From contig NZ_CP159508.1 of NCBI RefSeq assembly GCF_051131155.1, positions 1 to 64,000 of the forward strand: 64,000 nucleotides of DNA, read 5' to 3'. A model generated the notes under the pieces. It was not told the DNA's origin. It did no database searches and saw only the letters and a program-made list of their open reading frames with translations. This stretch comes from Pseudanabaena minima. GTDB lineage: Bacteria; Cyanobacteriota; Cyanobacteriia; Pseudanabaenales; Pseudanabaenaceae. Positions 8,587-17,100 of the stretch are shown in pieces (positions within the stretch are counted from its first letter, which is position 1; each line of letters opens with the position of its first letter). The position numbers were made by a program, and so were the translations under genes.

Positions 8587-8886
8587 CTAAAATTCGTCGT
8601 CAGCTAGTCCAAATACTCTTTGTAAAATGCGACGATTTTCTACTTGTAGTCCTCTTACTTCGGTCTGCATTTCGCGGATTGCTGTCCATTGCTCCTGTTG
8701 CGATCGCGCTAAGTTGGTCATCGCTGACACCAAGGTTTCGATCGCTGCATCATTGCGGGCTTGACCTTCGCCCAGTTTGGCGAATAGTCTAGATGATTCA
8801 AAAATGAAGCTATCTAATTTTACGCTTGTGCTTTCAACAGTAGTTGCTAGGCGATCGAGTCTTTCATCTGTCCATCTTTCGGTCAT
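8587..8886 (-). CDS. Coiled-coil hypothetical protein
   Basis: A 99-residue, fully helical protein with heptad spacing through TTVESTSVKLDSFIFESS and a second segment MQTEVRGLQVENRRILQRV. It resembles small coiled-coil proteins common in cyanobacteria, for which I know no function. A strong Shine-Dalgarno sequence (AAAGGAG) precedes the ATG at 8886. It sits 22 bases downstream of the broken methyltransferase gene on the same strand, so the two were probably co-transcribed. Confidence 0.7.
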   Translation of the reverse strand: MTERWTDERLDRLATTVESTSVKLDSFIFESSRLFAKLGEGQARNDAAIETLVSAMTNLARSQQEQWTAIREMQTEVRGLQVENRRILQRVFGLADDEF

Positions 8887-8908
8887 GTTTTTTCTCCTTT
8901 AACTTGTT

Positions 8909-10576
8909 TTATTCCAAATCTAGCACACCCTGCTTGACTTCCATTTGCTTTTCAGCCGATTTTAAAACTTCTAGGGCAAGGAGGATTTCAAGGCGTTTTT
9001 GTTCTTCGATGATTTCTTGAACAGTGACGATGCGAATTTTATCAACGGGGGCGCTCATGTATTGGCTTTGATAAATTCCTGCTTCCTTGGCTTCCTTGAG
9101 CATATCTTTGGTGGGCTTTTGCAGGGTGATAAATACTCCTAGTACGGCGCTTTCACGGGTCATTGTGCCTTGCAGATCGCGGATATCGCCTGATTTGACT
9201 TTGCCTGATTTGACTTGCAGGATAATTTTTTCAGGATCATCTTTTTCACTGCGAAAGTAGGCAATTCCGTCAATGCCTTTGTCTGCGCCTTTCTTTTGGT
9301 TGATGGTGGCGCGGTTGTTGGAATAGGTAAGCACAGCCCATTTTTCAAATTCTTTACGGGTGCGATCGTCGCTTTTATTAGCCAGCGCTTCGGCAGATTT
9401 CATGTCTTTGGGAATGCCGTTAAGCAAAATATTGTCTAATACGCCTTTACCAAAGCTGTCTTCTAATCGTTTGAGGATTAAGCTAATGCTTTGATAGGTG
9501 ATATCAATTCCAATCCATTGGCGATTTAATCTTTGGGATACTGCAACGGTTGTACCGCAACCGCAATAAGCATCAAGAACTACATCGCCTTCATTACTGC
9601 TGGATTTTAGGATTCTCTCTAATAAGGCTTCTGGTTTTTGAGTTGGATAACCTAATTTTTCTTTTGCTTTTGCAGATATAGGTGGAATATCTACCCATGT
9701 ATCTTGAGCAGAAACTCCAGACATCTCATCTAAGTAATGCTTCAAACGTGGCATACCATTGCGAGTATATACAATACGATTTTCACTCTCGAAACGTTCC
9801 ATATTGCTTTTGGAGTATGCCCAATATCTTCCTTTGCTCGGAAAAGCTCCTTTCCATTCGTACGATGTATCACCACCAGCTTTAGCTGCTGTCAAATCAC
9901 TAGTTTTATATCGACGACCTGTAATCTCCTCAATGTTACTGTAGTTTGTACGGATATATTCTTCGTCATAATCAACATAGCTTGTATTCCATATTAGATT
10001 TGTTGTTTTTGTATAAAAAAATATCACATCATGATTTCTTCCAAACCTTCTTAGTCCTTGAGCAGCGTCATTGTGTGCATTTGTTCTCTTCCATATAATT
10101 TCATTCAAAAAATCCCCTCCTTGAGAGCAAAAAATTGAATCTAGTATAAGTTTGAGATAATGAGAAGCACTTGGATCGCAATGTAAATAAAAGCTTCCAG
10201 TTGTTTTTAAAACTCGATAGATTTCCGCAATTCGTAACGTCATACTGACAAGATAAGCCAACAAACTCCCCTTCCCCAAAACCTTAGTCAAACCAGAAAT
10301 GAGATCGATACTTTGCGAAGTAAAATGACCTAAATAATTTTCTTGAATCTCTGCCAAACCCTGATTTGCAATATCATCTCAAGTCCAAGTATCGATAAAA
10401 GCTTGCGCCTGCGCCTGATCTTCTTTCCCAATATTGTTATAAATCTGGTTATAGTTCCGCTTCGAGTTAAACGGCGGATCGATATAGCACAAATCCACCG
10501 ACTCATCCTTGATATGCCGCCGCAACACCTCAAGATTATCCCCATAGAAAAGTTGATTTTTGGGTTGATTTGGCAT
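8909..10576 (-). pseudogene. DNA adenine methyltransferase-nuclease fusion interrupted by an in-frame TGA
   Basis: The reading frame runs from the ATG at 10576 to 8909 (555 codons) with a single TGA at 10381-10379, after residue 65. The residues on both sides join without a frame change (...FIDTWT, stop, DDIANQGLAEIQ...), and relatives have Trp there, so TGG changed to TGA is the simplest explanation. The order is beta-class: the catalytic DPPF motif first (CYIDPPFNSKRNYNQ), then the SAM-binding motif DAYCGCGTT. DPPF suggests N6-adenine methylation. The last 140 residues look like an Mrr-type PD-(D/E)XK domain (GIDGIAYF...IILQVKSGK). A fragment starting at TTG 10357 could still be made but would lack the catalytic motif. 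Confidence 0.8.
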
Positions 10577-10654
10577 AAATACTTCATTTAATAGCTATAT
10601 TTAATTTACGTTATCATAAAGGCTAGATAGTCTTAAATTTGCGACTTAAAAAAT

Positions 10655-10957
10655 ATGCTCACTGCTATTGACATCGGCACATTAGTAACTCGTACTAACA
10701 ACAAAGGCGACATCCGCCCCATGATCACAGGCACAAAAACATCAGTCAGTAGGATTGTAGTCTTGTATAAACAAGGTGCAGATGCCGTTGAAATTTCCCG
10801 CCGCATTAGTCATCTAAACCTTGCTCAGGTTTATGCTGCTTTAGCTTATTACCATGCCAATCGCGATGAAATTGAAACAGAGTTAGCAGAATCTGATGCT
10901 GAATATTGGCGATTAGCAGAACTACATAGTCCAAAAGCTGAACTGATTTACACATGA
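10655..10957 (+). CDS. DUF433 domain protein (antitoxin-like)
   Basis: A 100-residue DUF433 protein with a small winged-helix-like fold, often the antitoxin partner of DUF5615 PIN-like toxins. The family pattern is visible: RPMITGTKTSVSRIVVLY, then SHLNLAQVYAALAYYHANRDEI. No DUF5615 gene follows, unlike the complete pair at 23169-23809, so this copy is an orphan. It is divergent from the methyltransferase gene. Confidence 0.82.
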   Translation: MLTAIDIGTLVTRTNNKGDIRPMITGTKTSVSRIVVLYKQGADAVEISRRISHLNLAQVYAALAYYHANRDEIETELAESDAEYWRLAELHSPKAELIYT

Positions 10958-11020
10958 GTTAGTAAATTTTGAGTTGAATGAAAATGCTAGGATAAATCTA
11001 GACAAAAGAAAAATGCTTTT

Positions 11021-11320
11021 ATGATACAAACTAATGAACCACTAGCAGAACAGATCATTAGCTTGAGAGTTCCTGTCAGTCAAATTGAAATTGTTCAAGC
11101 CAAAGGCATTGACTGGATTCGAGAAGCGATCGCTGAGAAATTACAGAGAGAATCTGTAATTATAATTTCTGCTGAAGCTAAAGCAGTCCAAAGGTTAGAT
11201 AGATTAAACAACCAAGACAACTATACAACTCTTGGCGAAATCGGCGAACCAATTGATATTACAGCAATCCAAAAACATCTAAGACAACGTGGCAAAAAGC
11301 AAATATCAATTACAGATTGA
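11021..11320 (+). CDS. Putative antitoxin of a RelE-like pair
   Basis: A 99-residue protein with a short N-terminal segment (EQIISLRVPVSQIEIVQ) that could form a ribbon-helix-helix-like strand and helix, followed by a charged, helical tail. I do not recognise the family. The antitoxin assignment rests on its position: its end overlaps the start of a RelE-like gene by 32 bases, the usual coupled arrangement. Confidence 0.55.
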   Translation: MIQTNEPLAEQIISLRVPVSQIEIVQAKGIDWIREAIAEKLQRESVIIISAEAKAVQRLDRLNNQDNYTTLGEIGEPIDITAIQKHLRQRGKKQISITD

Positions 11321-11621
11321 CAATCTTCTTGTCAAAGAGGACTTACCTCTGCTACCTATAGAACTATTAGAAGATTTTACAAATCTCATTAAACCATTGC
11401 TACAGTTAGATCCCTTAAATTTTGGAGGAGTCTATTCTAGCCGTAATCTGATTGGTAAGTTGCAAGGATTTCGCGCTCTAGAGATTGACTTAGATAATAA
11501 AGTTTACCGTCTAGTTTATCGGATCTATGAAAAGCCAGCACCCCGTCGTGTTGTGCTTATTAGCTTTGGAGAACATGATCCAGCTTATGAGAAAGCCAAG
11601 CAGCGCAAACACAAAAGCTAG
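11289..11621 (+). CDS. RelE/ParE-like toxin
   Basis: A 110-residue protein with the RelE-superfamily core: NLIGKLQGFRALEIDLDNKVYRLVYRIYE followed by RRVVLISFGEHDPAYEKAK. Such toxins are mRNA interferases or gyrase inhibitors; which applies here cannot be told. It starts at GTG 11289 inside the upstream gene, giving translational coupling. Confidence 0.72.
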   Translation: MAKSKYQLQIDNLLVKEDLPLLPIELLEDFTNLIKPLLQLDPLNFGGVYSSRNLIGKLQGFRALEIDLDNKVYRLVYRIYEKPAPRRVVLISFGEHDPAYEKAKQRKHKS

Positions 11622-11647
11622 CTGTTAACAAGCACATACAATAAACT

Positions 11648-12373
11648 CTATGGCTGACTGCTAAATTCGGAATTACTGACAATTTCTTGCGATCGCAAAT
11701 CGATTTCGGCGACTTTGATTTTATTGGAAGATGTGTAGAAAACAGACAACCGATTATTTTTAATTGCCGAATAACCGTTAAATCGCTCAACCTGATCGAT
11801 TAATACTTTAAAACTCGTACCTGCGGCATTAGAGATAGCAATTTGTTTCTGATCGCGATCATTGATCCGTTTATCGTTGTTAGTATCTTTATCCACTAAC
11901 ACATACAGAAAGGCAACTACAGGAACTGGCTTCTCCTCATTATTAGCATTCAAAATGAGATTATTGTCAATAGGATTGCTATTTTGAACTAAAGCGATCG
12001 CAGATAGAAATAGTCCTTCGCTTTTCGGTCTCAACCAATAGGAGCGTTTTTGATTAGGATCAAAGAAGATGTAGTTTTGAATGGAACTAGATTCTTTAGA
12101 ACCTGCTCTGTAGTCATAGTCTTGAATTAGATACAGTGGCGCTTGCAGGATTTCAGAGCCTGAGATCGGTGTAAACGTGCCAATTTCAGTCTTTGCCTTA
12201 ACCTGCTCATTGTTCGCGATGTTTATGACACTATCAACTTCTCTAGTTCTCGTAGCTTGCAAGATGACATAAACTGCTGATGCTGATAACGAGAGTATTG
12301 CAAGAAGTCCACCCATCAAAATAATGACAGAATTAATGCGCCAAATATAGTGAAAGATTCGCCGTGATTTCAT
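11648..12373 (-). CDS. Membrane-anchored hypothetical protein with EF-hand-like loop
   Basis: A 241-residue protein with one N-terminal membrane helix (about 15-38) and a long extracytoplasmic part of mixed strands. An acidic loop DKDTNNDKRINDRD (about residues 160-173) resembles a calcium-binding EF-hand or dockerin loop. No enzyme motif is evident and the family is unrecognised. A 24-bp-arm palindrome lies upstream, separating it from the next minus-strand gene. Confidence 0.65.
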   Translation of the reverse strand: MKSRRIFHYIWRINSVIILMGGLLAILSLSASAVYVILQATRTREVDSVINIANNEQVKAKTEIGTFTPISGSEILQAPLYLIQDYDYRAGSKESSSIQNYIFFDPNQKRSYWLRPKSEGLFLSAIALVQNSNPIDNNLILNANNEEKPVPVVAFLYVLVDKDTNNDKRINDRDQKQIAISNAAGTSFKVLIDQVERFNGYSAIKNNRLSVFYTSSNKIKVAEIDLRSQEIVSNSEFSSQP

Positions 12374-12415
12374 ATTTGCTTATGGTTTACCTGAGGTATG
12401 CGGCAGGAGCGCTAA

Positions 12416-12464
12416 ACCTAGTTATTTCAAAGACTTGCAGTGCAAGTCTTTGAAATAACTAGGT
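12416..12464. terminator. Perfect palindrome, 24-bp arms, AGT core
   Basis: The sequence 12416-12464 is an exact inverted repeat about 12440; read as a hairpin the core is GC-AGT-GC. It lies 6 bases after the gene at 12470 and 43 bases before the next one on the same strand. Confidence 0.8.
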
Positions 12465-12469
12465 AATGA

Positions 12470-12973
12470 CTAGGGCGCAACGTAGCCTTGAATATTCTCA
12501 GGACGTAAAGGACGCATAATTTGATTCGCACGAACTACCTGTTGATCAGTACCTTGGACAACGATTAAATATTTACCCTCATTAAGACGATTACGGAGAG
12601 GCACAGAATCACTACTAGTTGCCACCCCAACACCGCCGCCGATAAATATACTGCCCATTGCGCCGCCGAATGCGCCGAGCAAGCCACCAACTAGATGATT
12701 GCCAATATTTCCAGCCCAAGCAAAGGTATGTAAATCGGTAACGAGGCTAAACCCAATTCCTGCTAGAAATCCAAAGGGAACTAGCCAATAAGCCATAAAA
12801 AAAGCTTGTTTGCGACCTTGCACAAGGGGATCGATAAACCCAAATTCTTCCGCACTCTTGTAGCCTTTACCCAAGATTGAAATCGCTTCCATCGGAAATT
12901 TTGCTGCTTCTAGCTGGGTATATACCTCTTCAGCCTTGAGGCGATCGCTCCAAACACTAACCAAATAGTTCAT
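12470..12973 (-). CDS. Glycine-zipper membrane protein (general-stress-like)
   Basis: A 167-residue protein starting at ATG 12973; the frame extends upstream to 13051, but the family-like start MNYLVSVWSDRLKAEEVY is here. The N-terminal part resembles the small alpha/beta domain of general-stress proteins (YTQLEAAKFPMEAISILGK). Two hydrophobic, glycine-rich segments follow (about 58-75 and 85-118), then a soluble end with LIVVQGTDQQVVRANQIM. It probably sits in the inner membrane. Function unknown. Confidence 0.7.
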   Translation of the reverse strand: MNYLVSVWSDRLKAEEVYTQLEAAKFPMEAISILGKGYKSAEEFGFIDPLVQGRKQAFFMAYWLVPFGFLAGIGFSLVTDLHTFAWAGNIGNHLVGGLLGAFGGAMGSIFIGGGVGVATSSDSVPLRNRLNEGKYLIVVQGTDQQVVRANQIMRPLRPENIQGYVAP

Positions 12974-13056
12974 ATATTCTAAAAAATTACTAATAACTTC
13001 TAGCCAATATCCTATAGCGCAAAGCGATCTAAATAAATTAGGGCTACCCAAAAACT

Positions 13057-13089
13057 AATGAAGTGCCGCGCGGAGCGCGGCACTTCATT
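13057..13089. terminator. Perfect palindrome, 15-bp arms, GGA loop
   Basis: The arms 13057-13071 and 13075-13089 are exact complements around GC-GGA-GC, directly at the stop codon of the EVE gene (13089-13091). Confidence 0.8.
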
Positions 13090-13496
13090 TAAATATTGGC
13101 GAGTTCTAAAATTTTTTGCCAATGCGCCTCAGATACAGGAACGACTGACAGACGACTAATCCGAATTAGGTCAAAGCCTTCAAAATCTGGGTCTTGTTTA
13201 ATTTGAGCAAGGGTCACAGGCTGAGGTAGCGATCGCACAGCCTTTACATCAACTACTGCCCGTTTGGGGTCGTCCAATTTCGGATCAACGTAGGGCAAAC
13301 TAACCACTTCCGCAATACCCATGGCACGCCGTTCATCGCCTGTGTGATAAATCAGGGCAAGATCTTTGATCTGCATTGTGCGGATATGCTTGAGCGCCAA
13401 ATTATTATTCACACCATCCCAAATCGTTTGGCGATCGCGTTCTAGGTCAGCATAGGAATAGACATTGGGTTCACTTTTAAGCAGCCAATAAGCCAT
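13089..13496 (-). CDS. EVE domain-containing protein
   Basis: A 135-residue EVE-domain protein of the PUA-like fold, related to thymocyte nuclear protein 1, which binds modified bases in nucleic acids. Family features are the start MAYWLLKSEP, then YSYADLERD, TIWDGVNNNLALKHIR, KDLALIYHTGDERRAMGIAEV and a closing FDLIRISRLSVVPV. The ATG at 13496 is chosen because the family begins with this MxYWL segment. EVE proteins are often associated with modification-dependent restriction; no such partner is adjacent. Confidence 0.9.
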   Translation of the reverse strand: MAYWLLKSEPNVYSYADLERDRQTIWDGVNNNLALKHIRTMQIKDLALIYHTGDERRAMGIAEVVSLPYVDPKLDDPKRAVVDVKAVRSLPQPVTLAQIKQDPDFEGFDLIRISRLSVVPVSEAHWQKILELANI

Positions 13497-13558
13497 GATG
13501 CAAGTCACTGAAACTGTTTTGCCATTATAAGTACTTGTACAAAATAAATTATCCAAAC

Positions 13559-13595
13559 CCATAAAGTTGCGACCCGCAGGGTCGCAACTTTATGG
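13559..13595. repeat. Perfect palindrome, 17-bp arms, GCA loop
   Basis: The arms 13559-13575 and 13579-13595 are exact complements. It lies 63 bases upstream of the EVE gene start, in the region shared with the divergent glutamate synthase gene, so it is not a terminator of either gene. Confidence 0.8.
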
Positions 13596-14111
13596 CGCGG
13601 CAAAGCCTTTACTTAAACAAAACAACAAAAGAAGAAGTGATTGATCCTGTAGCTTTGGGTTTCACATGTATGTCAAACTACACCCAAAAACTGTAGTGAG
13701 TCGAACATAAGAAAGATCTTTGTCGCTTATAATCAGTAATGCCCCACTTAAAAAATTCATACTAGAATATTTACTTAGTACCTATGCACAAGGCTAAGTA
13801 AAGAGCTATGCTCTAAAATCTGCTTTCATTCAAATGATTGAACGCAAGCTTGGTTCAAATGTTAAGTCTTGGCTTAGAACTCAAGCTCTAACTAGGGTAA
13901 GAGTGACAATTTGCAATAATCTTAAGCGATTTAAGTCAGTCTAAAGCAAATTTCTGTAAGCAAGATATTAACAGTTTTGCATCTGTTAATAAAAAGCTTA
14001 ATCTAGAATTAACAATGTACAAGGTACGAAGTGACGCAGTGAGAGCTTCATCACCCACCTTAAGAATCTCATAATTTCAACATATATTTTTTGATAGCAA
14101 CAGATAATCCG
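13596..14111. other. Leader and promoter region of glutamate synthase
   Basis: 516 bases without a credible ORF or tRNA. A short hairpin TTAACAG/CTGTTAA lies at 13968-13989. I looked for an NtcA site (GTA-N8-TAC) and for a glutamine riboswitch core and found neither. A near-match GTACAAGGTAC at 14016-14026 has the wrong spacing. Confidence 0.4.
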
Positions 14112-17100
14112 ATGGAAGTGAGCCGCGTGAATACAAGTCAGTCTAATCAGTCTGGAACTAATAATCTTGTCCAAGGGCCCTACTGGCTGGTGGAAGAGCG
14201 TGATGCCTGTGGGGTAGGATTTATTGCGGACAAAGAAGGTCGTGCTAGCCATAAGATTGTGAGCAATTCTCTCAAAGCACTGACTTGTATGGAACATCGC
14301 GGCGGATGTAGTGCCGATCAGGATTCGGGCGATGGGGCAGGTTTGATGACCGCAATTCCTTGGGGTTTGTTACAAAAGGAATTCACAGATTTGACCATCA
14401 ATCCTGAGTATTCAGCTTTGGGGATGTTTTTCTTGCCACAGGATAATGATCATGCGGCTAAATGTCGCGCCATTACCGAGAGAATTGCCGCAGAAGAAGG
14501 CTTAAAACTCCTACGATGGCGAATTGTGCCTGTAAATCCAGAGGTATTGGGTGTGCAGGCTAGGGAAAATCAACCCCAAATCGAACAAGCGATTTTCGTG
14601 GCTGATGCCGATCATCAACAGACCGATCAGATCGAGAGAGCGATTTACATTACCCGTCGGCGCATTAAACTTGAGGTCAAAAAGCTAGCTCCTGATCTCC
14701 CCAGCGATTTTTATGTGCCATCCCTTTCTAACGCCACTGTCATTTATAAAGGGATGGTGCGATCAGCGGTATTAGATGCGTTTTATGCAGACCTGCAAAA
14801 TCCTGATTATGTGTCGGCTTATGCGATCTATCACCGTCGTTTTAGCACCAATACTCTACCAAAATGGCCCCTTGCTCAACCGATGCGTTTTCTCGGTCAC
14901 AATGGTGAAATTAATACTTTGCAGGGAAATACCAATTGGTTCCTTGCTCGTCAAGGCGATCTCACCCATCCTACTTGGGTAGACGCAAAGGGCGATCGCC
15001 TCAAGGATTTGCTACCAATTCTTAAGCCAAATGAGAGTGATTCAGCAACACTCGATCACGTTTTTGAATTGCTAATTGAGACAGGGCATAGTCCACTTGA
15101 GGCGATGATGATCCTTGTGCCAGAAGCCTATGAGAATCAACCAGATTTAAGCGATCGCCAAGCAATCGTTGATTTCTACGAATATTACAGTGGCTTACAA
15201 GAAGCTTGGGATGGACCTGCTCTACTAGCCTTTAGTGATGGCAAAATCGTCGGTGCGGCTCTGGATCGCAATGGCTTACGTCCTGCTCGTTACATGATTA
15301 CTAGCGATGGCATGGTGATTGTTAGCTCAGAAGCAGGAACTGTGGATATTCCTGAAACAGATATCATCGAAAAAGGTCGCCTTGGTCCTGGACAAACGAT
15401 CGCTGTGGATTTGCAAACCCATGAGATTCTCCACAACTGGGAAATTAAGGAACGGGTTGCTAAAGCTCATCCCTATGGTGAATGGATTAAACAATATCGT
15501 AAGAATCTAGAAGTCAAACCTTTTGCAGAAGCGCCAACCCTCGATGAGCAGAAAGTTCTCACCTATCAAACCGCCTTTGGCTACACCCTCGAAGATGTGG
15601 AAATGGTGATCGAAGCGATGGCTCAAGATGGAAAAGAGCCAGTTTTCTGCATGGGTGATGATGCACCCCTTGCATTTCTATCGCAACGTCCCCACCTGCT
15701 CTATGACTACTTTAAGCAGCGCTTTGCACAGGTAACAAATCCACCAATCGATCCTCTCCGTGAGGGAACGGTGATGTCTTTATCGATGTTTTTAGGAGAA
15801 AGAGCGAATTTGCTCCTTGCCACTCCTGAAGCGGCTCATCAGATTAAGATATCCAGTCCTGTCATCAATGAGACTGAGCTTGAAGAATTGCAGAATTTGG
15901 GTTTTGCGGCGACGCAGTTAGATATGCTGTTTGCGATCGCCTCAGGAGCTGATGGACTGAAGGAGGCGATCGCTAAGCTCAGTGATGCTGCTGTGAAGGC
16001 GGTTCGCGATGGTGCAAAATTGTTGATTTTAAGCGATCGCAACTTGAGCGCTGAAAGTGCCTATATTCCACCTCTGTTAGCCGTGGGCGCTGTCCATCAC
16101 CGTCTCTGTGCCGAAGGGCTTCGTATGAAGGCTTCGATCATTGTGGAAACGGCTCAATGCTGGAGTACCCATCATTTTGCGTGCTTGATCGGGTATGGAG
16201 CCAGTGCCATCTGTCCTTACCTAGCCTTTGAAACCACACGCCAATGGTGGGGCAAAGCTAAAACTCAAATGCAAATGCAGCAGGGCAAAATCAAGGCTCT
16301 GACAATTACTCAAGTGCAAGATAGCTATCGTAAAGCAGTTGAAGGCGGCTTACTAAAAATTCTCTCGAAGATGGGAATTTCACTTCTGTCGAGCTACAGT
16401 GGCGCACAAATTTTTGAAGCGATCGGTATTGGCGAAGAAGTAATTACCAGTTGTTTTAAGGGAACAGTTTCCCGTGTTGGCGGGGTTAACTTCGCCGATA
16501 TTGCGTCGGAATTACTCAGTTTCCATTCTCAAGCCTTCCCTGAATTGCAAATCAAAAAGCTAGAGAACTACGGCTTTGTGCAGTATCGCCCCACGGGTGA
16601 GTACCACATGAACAGTCCTGAAATGGCAAAGGCTCTGCATAAAGCAGTAGCGGGTGATGGCTATGACCATTACGAAGTCTATCGGACACAATTACAGAAT
16701 CGCACACCAACGGCGCTACGAGACTTACTCGAATTTAAGAGCGATCGCCCTAGCATTCCCCTAGACGAAGTTGAAGATGTTTCTGAAATCCTCAGCCGCT
16801 TCTGTACAGGAGCCATGTCTCTGGGAGCCTTGAGCCGTGAAGCCCACGAAGTCTTAGCGATCGCTATGAATCGCGTTGGCGGTAAATCGAATTGTGGTGA
16901 AGGTGGCGAAGATCCAATTCGCTATCTACCAATTAATGATGTGGATGCTAACGGCATTTCCGCAACATTCCCTCACCTCAAAGGCTTAAAGAATGGCGAC
17001 ACCGCTAACTCAGCAATTAAACAGATTGCATCGGGACGTTTTGGAGTCACTCCTTCCTATCTAGTCAGTTCCAATCAACTAGAAATTAAAGTTGCTCAAG

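Noticed and set aside
13840..13865. GGTTCAAAT as a tRNA T-loop
   Set aside because: No matching acceptor, D or anticodon stem could be folded around it.
14016..14026. GTACAAGGTAC upstream of glutamate synthase as an NtcA site
   Set aside because: NtcA needs GTA-N8-TAC; the spacing here is five, and no suitably placed -10 box was found.
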